DNA of 40,299 bases from an uncultured Acidobacteriia bacterium. GTDB taxonomy: Bacteria; Acidobacteriota; Terriglobia; Bryobacterales; Bryobacteraceae. Below the pieces are notes generated by a model. The model saw only the letters and a program-made list of their open reading frames with translations. It ran no database searches and had not been told where the DNA came from. Both the position numbers and the translations under genes were made by a program. The stretch is taken from NCBI GenBank assembly GCA_903876865.1, contig CAIRBY010000998.1:1-40299 (forward strand), read 5' to 3'. Of this stretch, positions 18,927-27,758 are shown one piece after another. Position 1 is the stretch's first letter, and each line of letters begins with the position of its first letter.

Positions 18927-19003
18927 CTACGACCGTTGTCCCGTTCCTATTTCGCCGCGCGAGGCGCACGATTGTTGCCGAATCGCTTCCATCGTGGTAG
19001 CAC

Positions 19004-21961
19004 TTGAGGTTGCCCGTGCCCATTTCCAGAGGAGGTCTTCGACTGGCCGTATTCGCCGCATTGTCGGCGTGCTCTGCGCTAGCTCTTGACCCGAGCCTCC
19101 GGGTCTCGCAGTATCACAAGCAGTACTGGCAGGTGGAGCAAGGGCTGCCCCACAGTTACGTGACGGCAATTGCGCAAAATGCCGATGGCTATCTACTGGT
19201 AGGCACCGATGAAGGCTTGGCGCGTTTCGATGGCCTCAACTTCCGGCCCTTGCCGGCGGACCCTTCGTTGCGCCTGTCGAAGCGCTGGGTCTCGGCTTCG
19301 CTCGTCGCCCGGAACTCCAGTCTCTGGCTCGGCACCTTCGACGGGATGCTGGTGGAACTCCGCAAGGGCCAGGTGCTCAGTAAATACCAGACGGACGGTT
19401 CGGTCTTCGACGTACATCAGGACTCCACGGATTCCGTCTGGTTGAGCACCCGCAACGGCGTGTTTCGCCTGGAAAACGGCAAGCTTCAGGTGGTACCCGG
19501 ACTCGGCCCGCCTCTCGATACATCCTGGAACGTCCTGGCCGCGGGCGACAAGGGTGTGATGTGGGTAGTCACGAGCGCGGGCTTGTTTCGCGCCTCCGGG
19601 GGCTCGATTTCGCAACGCTTGGCCAACTCCCGCGAACTCGGCGATATCCTTACCGTCCTTGCCAGCAACAAGGGAGGACTCTTACTCGGGACCACACGGG
19701 GCCTTTTCCGTTTGGATGTTGACCAAAACAGGCGTCCCGTTCCGGTCGCAGGCGTGGCCGGACCGGTGGTCAGCCTGATCGAGGATCGCGATGGCATCAT
19801 CTGGGCCGGGACTTGGGGCCAGGGGCTGATTCGAGTGACCGGTAATGGGGTGGACCGCTGGACATCGCGGGACGGCTTGCCGGAGGACTTCATCCGCACG
19901 CTGGCGGAAGATGCCGAAGGAAACCTGTGGATTGGCATGCGGAGCGGTGGTCTGGGGCGGTGGAAAGACGGGCGACTCGTCCCCCTTGGACCTCCCGAGG
20001 GGTTGGCCGGCAGTTTCGCCACCACGGTTGCCGCCGACCCCGCTGGAGATCTTTGGCTCGGGACCTGGCGGGGCGGGCTGTACCGGCTGAGAAATGGCGC
20101 CCTGGAGAGCCAGCCTACGCCCCTGCCAACCCTCTACTTCACAGTTCGCGCGTTGGCCTTCGACCGCCTCGGACATCAGTGGATCGGCAACTGGGAAGGG
20201 CTCTTTCAGTTCGATGGGAAGAAATACCAGCACTTCGGCAGCGAGATGAATGCCGCCTATCGGCGAGTCTCCGCGCTACTGTTCGATCGCAGCGGCGCGC
20301 TCTGGGTCGGGACGGCGGATCATGGCGTGTTCCGTTTCCCGGAGGGCCGTCCCACTGCCTCCGTTCCCCCTCCGCTACTACCCGAGACCGAGGTCACCGC
20401 ACTACTGGAGGACTCCGCGGGAAGTGTTTGGGTGGGCACTGCGAAGGGCTTGGTGAAGTTCCAGAATTTCGCATCGCCGACCTGGGCCGGAATCCAGGGA
20501 GTCCCCCCGGACGGCGTGGAGTCGATCTTGGAGGATTCGCGGAAACGGATCTGGGTGTCCACTTCCGAGGGTAGTGCGGCCGTCATCTCCCCGGGCGCCA
20601 CGGTGGTTCTCGACCGGGGGAACGGTATGCCGGGCCACCCGTTGTACCGCATCGTGGAGGCCGCGGACGGATCGTTCTGGGTGAGTTCTCCGAAAGGAAT
20701 CCTGGAGTTGACTGCCGGGCCGTTGGAACAAGTGCTTGCGGGCAAGCGAAAGAAGCTCGATGTGGTGGTTCACGGGCAGGATGATGGAATGCGGACCATC
20801 GAATGCCATGGTCTCTCGCAGCCCGCGGGTGGCAGAGATAAGGCCGGTAACTTGTGGTTCCCAACTGCCAAGGGCTTCGTCCAGGTCCGCGCAGCCGCGG
20901 TTCGGAGCCTCCCGCCTCCCGCTGCCGTTATTGAAGAGGTCAACACCGATTCCGGCGCGCTGCCTCTCGCACCGGAACTGACCTTTAAGGCAGGCGCTCG
21001 CAATATCGAGGTCATCTTCACCAGCCTTCGCTTCTCCAATCCTCGCGCGCTGAAATTCCGTTATCGTCTCTCGGAATACGATCCCGACTGGGTGGATGCG
21101 GGCGGTGAACGCAGTGCCCGCTACAATCAGCTACCACCCGGTCCCCACATGTTCGAGGTTCAAGCCCGCGATCCTCTGGGGGAGTGGAGCCCGTCCGCAA
21201 CCCTGGCCTTCCAGCAGAGCCCGCGGTTCCACCAGACCTGGTGGTTCGTGATGTCGCTGGCGCTGCTCTTTTCTTCCATGTTGTTCGGCGTTTACCGCTG
21301 GCGCCTTCACGCGATGCGCGGCCGCTACGCACTCGTTCTGGAAGAGCGCAACCGCATCGGGCGCGAGTGGCACGACACGCTGGTGGCCGGTTTCTCGGCC
21401 ATTTCGCTGCAACTGGAGGCCGCTATGGCGCGCATGAGAGAGCAGCCGGAACGGGCATCGGAGATTCTGGAGGTGACGCGCAAAATGGTGCATCACTACA
21501 GGGCGGAAGCGCGGCGCGTGATCTGGGATCTGCGGGATAGCCGCCCCGAGGGCGAGAGCCTGATTGCGGCCTTGGAAGGCGAACTCGCTCGAATGAAGGA
21601 GAATCGCGGAATCGAGGGCCGATTGACGGTCACGGGTGAAGCCGTCGAACTGCCTGTGGAGATGCAGCACAATCTCCTGCGAATCTGCCAGGAGGCCATA
21701 TCCAACGCGGTACGACACGGACGTCCATCGCGCGTGGATGTGGACCTTGTCTTTACGGAACTCCGGCTCCGCGCCGCGATTCGAGATGACGGCGCTGGCT
21801 TCCCGGCGGGTCCATCCGCCGAGAGCGCGGGACATTTCGGACTGACGGTGATGCAGGAACGCGCGCGGCGCGTCGGCGGGCAACTGGAGGTCCACAGCCG
21901 CCCCGGCGAAGGCACCGTAATCCAGGCGGAAGTCCCTTTGCCGCGGAGTAAGAACACATGA
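19004..21961 (+). CDS. Two-component sensor histidine kinase: periplasmic Reg_prop propellers, Y_Y_Y domain, TM, HisKA_3, HATPase
   Basis: 985 aa (TTG start); signal peptide; about 14 repeats of the type G.LW.GT..GL.RF.G; FRYRLSEYDPDWVDAGGERSARYNQLPPGPHMFEVQARDPLGEWSPSATLAF (Y_Y_Y); TM WWFVMSLALLFSSMLFGVYRW; ERNRIGREWHDTLVAGFSAISLQLEAA (HisKA_3); NAVRHGRPSRVDV...IRDDGAGF...GHFGLTVMQERARRVGGQL (HATPase). Confidence 0.93.
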   Translation: MRLPVPISRGGLRLAVFAALSACSALALDPSLRVSQYHKQYWQVEQGLPHSYVTAIAQNADGYLLVGTDEGLARFDGLNFRPLPADPSLRLSKRWVSASLVARNSSLWLGTFDGMLVELRKGQVLSKYQTDGSVFDVHQDSTDSVWLSTRNGVFRLENGKLQVVPGLGPPLDTSWNVLAAGDKGVMWVVTSAGLFRASGGSISQRLANSRELGDILTVLASNKGGLLLGTTRGLFRLDVDQNRRPVPVAGVAGPVVSLIEDRDGIIWAGTWGQGLIRVTGNGVDRWTSRDGLPEDFIRTLAEDAEGNLWIGMRSGGLGRWKDGRLVPLGPPEGLAGSFATTVAADPAGDLWLGTWRGGLYRLRNGALESQPTPLPTLYFTVRALAFDRLGHQWIGNWEGLFQFDGKKYQHFGSEMNAAYRRVSALLFDRSGALWVGTADHGVFRFPEGRPTASVPPPLLPETEVTALLEDSAGSVWVGTAKGLVKFQNFASPTWAGIQGVPPDGVESILEDSRKRIWVSTSEGSAAVISPGATVVLDRGNGMPGHPLYRIVEAADGSFWVSSPKGILELTAGPLEQVLAGKRKKLDVVVHGQDDGMRTIECHGLSQPAGGRDKAGNLWFPTAKGFVQVRAAAVRSLPPPAAVIEEVNTDSGALPLAPELTFKAGARNIEVIFTSLRFSNPRALKFRYRLSEYDPDWVDAGGERSARYNQLPPGPHMFEVQARDPLGEWSPSATLAFQQSPRFHQTWWFVMSLALLFSSMLFGVYRWRLHAMRGRYALVLEERNRIGREWHDTLVAGFSAISLQLEAAMARMREQPERASEILEVTRKMVHHYRAEARRVIWDLRDSRPEGESLIAALEGELARMKENRGIEGRLTVTGEAVELPVEMQHNLLRICQEAISNAVRHGRPSRVDVDLVFTELRLRAAIRDDGAGFPAGPSAESAGHFGLTVMQERARRVGGQLEVHSRPGEGTVIQAEVPLPRSKNT

Positions 21962-22584
21962 GCGTACAAACAAGAATCCTGATCGTGGAAGATCAATACT
22001 TCTTCCGGCTCGCATTGCGCACCACGATCGAGGCGAGACCAGATATGCAGATCGTGGGCGAGACGGACAAGGGGGACGAAGCGCTGGCCCTGTGCAGACA
22101 GTTGCTTCCGGATGTGGTCATCATGGATCTGCGACTCCCGGGCCTGTCTGGCTTCGAAGCGATTGACCTGATTCACCGTGAACTTCCAGGGATCGGGGTG
22201 CTGGTGCTCAGCAACTATGAGGGCAGCGAGGACGTGCACCGGGCGCTCGCCTCCGGCGCGCTGGCCTATCTGACGAAAGACGCCGGTGCCGACGAACTGG
22301 TGAAGGCCCTGCTCAGCGTACGCGCCGGACACCGCTATGTACCGGCATCCATCGGCGCCCTGTTGGCGGCGCGCGTGCCCAGTTCCGCATTGACGGACCG
22401 GGAAGTGGATGTGCTGCGCCTGCTGGCCAAAGGACGGAGCAATCGGGAAATCGGCGAGAAACTGGGCATTGCCGAGAATACCGTGCGCATCCATGTCAGC
22501 CGGATACTGGACAAGCTGGGAGTCGCTGACCGCACACAGGCCGTCTTGCTGGCGATTCAGAATGGCCTTGTGCACGTAGACTGA
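21958..22584 (+). CDS. NarL/LuxR-family response regulator
   Basis: 208 aa; receiver VEDQYFFRLAL...VVIMDLRLPG...LVLSNYEG...YLTKDA; C-terminal LTDREVDVLRLLAKGRSNREIGEKLGIAENTVRIHVSRILDKLGVADRTQAV. 4-bp ATGA overlap with the kinase gene. Confidence 0.96.
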   Translation: MSVQTRILIVEDQYFFRLALRTTIEARPDMQIVGETDKGDEALALCRQLLPDVVIMDLRLPGLSGFEAIDLIHRELPGIGVLVLSNYEGSEDVHRALASGALAYLTKDAGADELVKALLSVRAGHRYVPASIGALLAARVPSSALTDREVDVLRLLAKGRSNREIGEKLGIAENTVRIHVSRILDKLGVADRTQAVLLAIQNGLVHVD

Positions 22585-22593
22585 CCGCACGGG

Positions 22594-22637
22594 TAGTCTT
22601 TTCAGACTATGTTTCTGTAATCCAAACCTCAGACGAC
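22594..22637 (+). promoter_or_regulatory. Composite operator c (upstream of the rightward TBDR)
   Basis: TAGTC TTTTCA GACTA TGTTTCTG TAATC CAAACC TCAGACGAC; first site is part of GTAGTC-N6-GACTAT (22593-22610). Confidence 0.85.
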
Positions 22638-22704
22638 AGCGTTACCGCGATGTGACATCGTTAATGAAACTTTAGCGGTAAATAAGTTTCGAGGTTATGT
22701 TTCC

Positions 22705-25700
22705 ATGTTGAAAATCGCTCTTGCTCTGCTGCTGTTTTGCAGCCTGCCACTCGCCGCCCAACAGGGCCGCGGCACGATTCTGGGGACGGTCACCGATTCC
22801 AGCGGCGCCGCCGTCCCATCCGCCAAGGTGACCATCACCAACACTGGCACCAACTTCACCTTCCAGGCTGAGTGCAGCCAAGAGGGTTTCTACACGACTC
22901 CTGCGATTCCCGTCGGGGCCTACACAATCGCTGCCGAAGGCGCTGGCTTCAAGAAGACCGTGCGCACCGGTATTACCCTGCAGGTAGACCAACATGCGCA
23001 GGTCAATCTGCTGCTGGAGATTGGCGCCGTGAGCGAGTCGGTGGAAGTCAGCGGACAGGCGGAACTCGTGGACACCAGCACCGGCACGATCGGCAAGGTG
23101 ATTGAGAACCGCCGCGTGATGGACCTGCCGGTGAACGGACGCAGCGCGTTCGCTCTCGCGCAACTCGCGCCGGCCGTGAAATCGACGCAAGGCAACAGCG
23201 AGGGCTTCCTTGACCGCGGCCTTTCGGTAAGTCTCATCAGCATCAACGGCGGTCCCAGCGCGGTCAATGCGATGGAGATCGACGGCGGCACGAACAACCA
23301 GGCGTACTATAACGAGGCCAACGCCAATCCCGCAACCGACTCGATTCAGGAATTCAAGGTCCAAAGTAATACCATGTCCGCCGAGTTCGGCTTCACGCTG
23401 GGAGGCGTGTTGAACGTAGTGACCAAGGCGGGCACCAACCAGGTTCACGGTTCCTTGTACAGCTTCATGCGCAACAGCGCGCTCGATTCGCGCGACACCT
23501 TCGCGCTGACCAAGGGTCAGTTCGAATACAACCAGCCCGGCGGTTCATTGGGCGGCCCGGTGCGGATTCCGAAGATCTACAACGGCAAGGACAAGACGTT
23601 TTTCTTCTTCAACTACGAGCAGTACATGTACCGGACCAGCGCCACGAGTTTCTCGACGGTGCCGATCGACACCTGGCGGCAGGGCGATTTTTCCGCCCTG
23701 AAGAACTCCTCGGGAGTCCCCATTGTCATCTACGATCCGAACACCACCGTGGCGAATCCCAGCGGTTCCGGGTACGTGCGCACACCTTTTGCCAACAACG
23801 TAATTCCGACGAACCGGCTGGACCCGGTAGCGCAGGCGGCGCTGAAGATCCTTCCCCAGCCCAACGCGACGCCCATCAATGCCTTCGCCCAGACCAACAA
23901 CTTCTACCAGATCAATCGCAACGCGACGGATTCGAACCAGTACACGGTGCGGATCGACCACCGCTTCTCCGATAAGAACCTGCTGTTCGGGCGGTTCATG
24001 TTCTTCGAACACAATCCGTATCCGCTCGCGAGCAACTTCGTTCCGCTGGAGGCGAGCGGAAGCCGAACCGACGACCTGCAGAACAAGAATGCGGTGATCT
24101 CGGACACGTACACTTTCACGCCGCGCCTGGTCAACGAATTCCGGGCCGTGCTGATGCGAAATTACCTCAATTTTAAAGTCACCTCCGCGGATCGGAGTTG
24201 GCCGCAAAAGCTGGGCCTGCCGAATACGCCGCAGGACGTTTTCCCGGCCTTCGAGGTCGGCATCGCCGGGCTGAATCCGCAGGGCACTTACGGCCAGCGC
24301 GGCTCCACCACCCCGCAGTTCGTGGATACGATCTCCTACATCGCCGGATCGCACACGCTGAAGGCGGGTGTTGATTTCCGCAGGATGCTGGGAGACAACT
24401 TGCAGAAGAGCTATCCCTCGGGACAGTTCCAATTCACCGGCGGTCTGACCAACAATCCCCAGATACCCACGAATACCGGTTCCCAACTCAGCCAGTTCCT
24501 GCTGGGAGCGGTGAGCACCGCTTCGGTGGGGACGTATATGGGCGAATCCGAACGCGGATATTCCCTCAGCGCGTTCCTGCAGGACGACTGGAAAGTATCC
24601 CGCCACCTGACCATCAACCTCGGCCTGCGCTACGACTACCAGGAACCGTCCCACGAGATGAACAAGGGGCTCTCCAACTTCAACCCGTACGCCAAGAACC
24701 CTGTCACCGGCCTGTTGGGAGTGATGACCTACGCGGGATTGGACGGGGCGCCGCTTTCGCCGTTTGCCTCCGAGAAGCACGACTTCGCCCCGCGCATTGG
24801 TTTCAGCTTCGACCCGTTTGGCGGGGGCAAGACGGTAATTCGCGGGGGCTATGCCCTGTTCTTCGCCAACGTCTTCAACGTTTCGTTCTTCGGCAACACG
24901 GCCGGCTTCGCCAACACCAGCACCAGCTACACGCCGGCTGGAAACAATACCGCCTTCACCGCGTTCAATCTTAAGGACGGCCTGCCCTTCGCACCCACAC
25001 AGCCGCTGGGCGCGAAGCTGGGGCCCAGTTACCTGATCAACACTGGCGTCAATTACGACCAAGGGAACCAATCGGTGCCGTACTCCCAGCAATGGAACCT
25101 CTCGGTTTCGCATCAGATTCTGGGAGGCATCGTGCTTGAAGGCAGTTACTCCGCCAACCGCGGCACGCACCTGGTAGCCGGCGGTTACGACATGAACCAG
25201 TTGGGCATGCAGTATCTGAGCCTGGGGCTCTCGTTGCAGGATGCGGTGCCGAACCCCTATGCCGCCACCATCCCGGGCAGCAGCGCCACCATCACGCGTT
25301 CGCAGTCTCTCAAGGCTTACCCCTACTACACGAGCATCAACGTGCGCAATCCGCATCTGGGCAACTCCATGTACAACGCCATGCTGCTCAACGCCGAGAA
25401 GCGCTTCGCCAGCGGCCTCACCATGCTGGTTTCCTTTACCGGGAGCAAGCTGATCAGCGACAGCGTGGTCAGCCCGCTGAATTACATCGGCGAGCAGACT
25501 GGGATCGTCGGCTACCAGAATGGGGCATACAACCGCCGGGCGGAGCGGTCGGTCGATCCGACCGACGTTCCGCGCCGGTTGGTGATCAGCGGACTGTACG
25601 AGTTGCCTTTCGGACCGGGCAAGATGCTCCACAGTTCGAGCGGCATTGTGAACAAGGTGATCGGCGGCTGGCAGATCGGCAGCATCACCACGATCCAGAA

Positions 25701-26115
25701 GGGACAACCTCTACAGGTGACTGGCGCCAATAACTTCCTGGCCAGCCGCCCGAATTCGACCGGTGTGAGCGCCAAACTGAGCAACCCGACCCAATTGCAG
25801 TGGCTGGATCCGACAGCATTCGTCAAGCCTCCCGACTACACTTATGGAAACGTGGGCCGGATGCTGCCCGATGTGCGCGGTCCCGGCATCTTGAGCCTGG
25901 ATGCATCGCTGGTGAAGAACACCCGCTTTGGGGAACGCGCCAACCTGCAATTCCGGGCCGAAGCCTTCAACTCGATCAACTGGACCAACCTGAGCTACCC
26001 CAATACCAGTTTTTCGCCCGCCACCAACGGACAGAATGCCAACGCGTTGTTCGGCCGCATCACCTCCGACCGCGGGCCGCGAAACGTGCAACTCGGATTG
26101 AAGCTGTCTTTCTAA
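22705..26115 (+). CDS. TonB-dependent receptor with N-terminal carboxypeptidase-regulatory-like domain (paralogue of 12557-16030)
   Basis: 1136 aa; MLKIALALLLFCSLPLAAQQGRGTILGTVTDSSGAAVPSAKVTITNTGTN; plug RRVMDLPVNGRSAFALAQLAPAV; C-terminus ...RNVQLGLKLSF. Confidence 0.93.
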   Translation: MLKIALALLLFCSLPLAAQQGRGTILGTVTDSSGAAVPSAKVTITNTGTNFTFQAECSQEGFYTTPAIPVGAYTIAAEGAGFKKTVRTGITLQVDQHAQVNLLLEIGAVSESVEVSGQAELVDTSTGTIGKVIENRRVMDLPVNGRSAFALAQLAPAVKSTQGNSEGFLDRGLSVSLISINGGPSAVNAMEIDGGTNNQAYYNEANANPATDSIQEFKVQSNTMSAEFGFTLGGVLNVVTKAGTNQVHGSLYSFMRNSALDSRDTFALTKGQFEYNQPGGSLGGPVRIPKIYNGKDKTFFFFNYEQYMYRTSATSFSTVPIDTWRQGDFSALKNSSGVPIVIYDPNTTVANPSGSGYVRTPFANNVIPTNRLDPVAQAALKILPQPNATPINAFAQTNNFYQINRNATDSNQYTVRIDHRFSDKNLLFGRFMFFEHNPYPLASNFVPLEASGSRTDDLQNKNAVISDTYTFTPRLVNEFRAVLMRNYLNFKVTSADRSWPQKLGLPNTPQDVFPAFEVGIAGLNPQGTYGQRGSTTPQFVDTISYIAGSHTLKAGVDFRRMLGDNLQKSYPSGQFQFTGGLTNNPQIPTNTGSQLSQFLLGAVSTASVGTYMGESERGYSLSAFLQDDWKVSRHLTINLGLRYDYQEPSHEMNKGLSNFNPYAKNPVTGLLGVMTYAGLDGAPLSPFASEKHDFAPRIGFSFDPFGGGKTVIRGGYALFFANVFNVSFFGNTAGFANTSTSYTPAGNNTAFTAFNLKDGLPFAPTQPLGAKLGPSYLINTGVNYDQGNQSVPYSQQWNLSVSHQILGGIVLEGSYSANRGTHLVAGGYDMNQLGMQYLSLGLSLQDAVPNPYAATIPGSSATITRSQSLKAYPYYTSINVRNPHLGNSMYNAMLLNAEKRFASGLTMLVSFTGSKLISDSVVSPLNYIGEQTGIVGYQNGAYNRRAERSVDPTDVPRRLVISGLYELPFGPGKMLHSSSGIVNKVIGGWQIGSITTIQKGQPLQVTGANNFLASRPNSTGVSAKLSNPTQLQWLDPTAFVKPPDYTYGNVGRMLPDVRGPGILSLDASLVKNTRFGERANLQFRAEAFNSINWTNLSYPNTSFSPATNGQNANALFGRITSDRGPRNVQLGLKLSF

Positions 26116-26125
26116 CTAAGCCGAT

Positions 26126-26163
26126 GGAGGCGGGCCGCGGCCCATGTGCGCGTGCCCGCCTCC
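26126..26163 (+). other. Intercistronic stem-loop between the TBDR and GH29 genes
   Basis: Perfect 10-bp arms GGAGGCGGGC (26126-26135) and GCCCGCCTCC (26154-26163), 18-nt loop; no following T-tract. Confidence 0.7.
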
Positions 26164-26212
26164 GGTTCGGATTCGCCGCTCCGGCAAGTCCCCGAATTTG
26201 GAGTTAGCCCCT

Positions 26213-27604
26213 ATGTCCGCACCGCGTTTCTCGCGCCGCGACGCCTGCATCGCCTTGACCGCGGGCCTGGCGGCTTCCGCGGCGTCATCCGCCCAGGATG
26301 CCGCCGCAATCAACAAGGACCTGGAGTCACGCAAGAACGTCCTTGTCCATACGACTCATCCCGAAGCCCAGTGGTTCCCAAATGCCGGACTCGGCCTCTT
26401 CATGCACTGGGGCATTGCCAGCGTGCACGGAAATATCGACATCTCCTGGGGCATGATGCATGGCATGGGAAGTGGCGTCAAGATCACGCCGGAGGAATAC
26501 TTCCAACTTGCCGAGCGCTTCCGGCCCGAGCACTGGGATCCCGACAGGATGATGGCGGCCGCTGCCAAGGCCGGCTTCCGTTACGCCGTCCTCACTACCA
26601 AACATCACGAAGGCTTCGCCTTGTGGCCAAGCGCGCACGGGGACTTCAATACCCGCAAGTACCTTGGGGGGCGGGATCTGGTGGCTCCCTACGTAGAGGC
26701 CTGCCGTAAGCACGGACTCAAGGTCGGCTTCTACTACTCGCCGGGAGACTGGTACTACGCCCGCCAGTACATGTCTTTCAATTACCGCAGCGCCCACTGC
26801 TGGCAGAACACCGGACTGGCCTGCCGTCCCGAGGTCCCGGACTACGACACGCGCTTCCAGACGGTGACGCTACCGGTGCGTCCCCCCGAATTCGAGCAGG
26901 CCTACCGGGATTACAAGCGCGGCCAGATCCGCGAACTGCTGACGCGCTACGGCAAGGTGGACCTGCTGTGGTTCGACATGGCCGACGTGGTGATGACTCC
27001 CGCCGAGATTCGCGCGTTGCAGCCAGGGATCGTCATCAACAACCGCATGGGTTCCGATACCGGGGACTTTCTGACGCCGGAGGGGGCCTTCCCCAAGGAA
27101 AAGCCAACCGGCTGGTGGGAATTGTGCAGCATCTGGAACTCACCCAACTGGGGATATGTTGCCAAAAACGAAGAGCGGTACCTGCCTCTCGACTCCTTTC
27201 TCAGCACACTGGCCAAGGTTCGCGCCTGGAACGGCAACCTGCTGATCAACGTTGGTCCGCGCCCCGACGGCGCCATGCCCAAGCCGTTCTGGGAGGGGAT
27301 GGAACAACTCGCCGGTTGGATGAAACACAGCGGTGAAGCCATCTTCGGCACTGCAGCCGGACCTTGGCCGGGTGCCAGTGAATTCCCGGTTACCGTGAAA
27401 GGCAACCGATGGTACGTACACGTGCCGTCATCGTTCCGTGAGCCTGCTCTCTCCGTCAAAATGCCCGCTGCGCCAAAGTCCGCGCGGCTGCTGCGTACCG
27501 GCTTGGCGCTGCCGATCACTTTTGGCGCGGGGGCCGCCCGCGTGGAGTTGCCTGTGCCGTCGCGCAGCGAACTGGCAGATGTCGTGGAACTTACGGTGTC
27601 CTGA
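26213..27604 (+). CDS. Alpha-L-fucosidase-like, GH29
   Basis: Start MSAPRFSRRDACIALTAGLAASAASS (Tat-like leader) at 26213; [48 protein letters not shown] (candidate nucleophile), NGNLLINVGPRPDG. Confidence 0.92.
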   Translation: MSAPRFSRRDACIALTAGLAASAASSAQDAAAINKDLESRKNVLVHTTHPEAQWFPNAGLGLFMHWGIASVHGNIDISWGMMHGMGSGVKITPEEYFQLAERFRPEHWDPDRMMAAAAKAGFRYAVLTTKHHEGFALWPSAHGDFNTRKYLGGRDLVAPYVEACRKHGLKVGFYYSPGDWYYARQYMSFNYRSAHCWQNTGLACRPEVPDYDTRFQTVTLPVRPPEFEQAYRDYKRGQIRELLTRYGKVDLLWFDMADVVMTPAEIRALQPGIVINNRMGSDTGDFLTPEGAFPKEKPTGWWELCSIWNSPNWGYVAKNEERYLPLDSFLSTLAKVRAWNGNLLINVGPRPDGAMPKPFWEGMEQLAGWMKHSGEAIFGTAAGPWPGASEFPVTVKGNRWYVHVPSSFREPALSVKMPAAPKSARLLRTGLALPITFGAGAARVELPVPSRSELADVVELTVS

Positions 27605-27632
27605 CCCATGGAACCAGATGTCTGGCGGCGAA

Positions 27633-27676
27633 TAGTCTTTTTAGACTACCAAGGGGTAGTCCTAAGCTCAGTCGAC
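27633..27676 (+). promoter_or_regulatory. Composite operator d (upstream of the GH16-FAD oxidoreductase unit)
   Basis: TAGTC TTTTTA GACTA CCAAGGGG TAGTC CTAAGC TCAGTCGAC; first site is part of ATAGTC-N6-GACTAC (27632-27649). Confidence 0.85.
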
Positions 27677-27758
27677 TGCCAGCTCGCCCTGTGTCAAAGT
27701 AAGGCGTCGTCGGTACGCCCGCAACAAGTGTGAATGGATGGGTTGGAGTGATAAGACC

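Noticed and set aside
18927-19003. Composite operator facing the kinase gene
   Set aside because: At the required 24-bp offset on the plus strand the sequence is GTTGT/TTGTC with no TCAGWCGAC-like arm.
23545-25707. 720-aa antisense ORF opposite the TonB-dependent receptor
   Set aside because: Shadow frame of a long GC-rich gene; no start context, signal peptide or domain motif.
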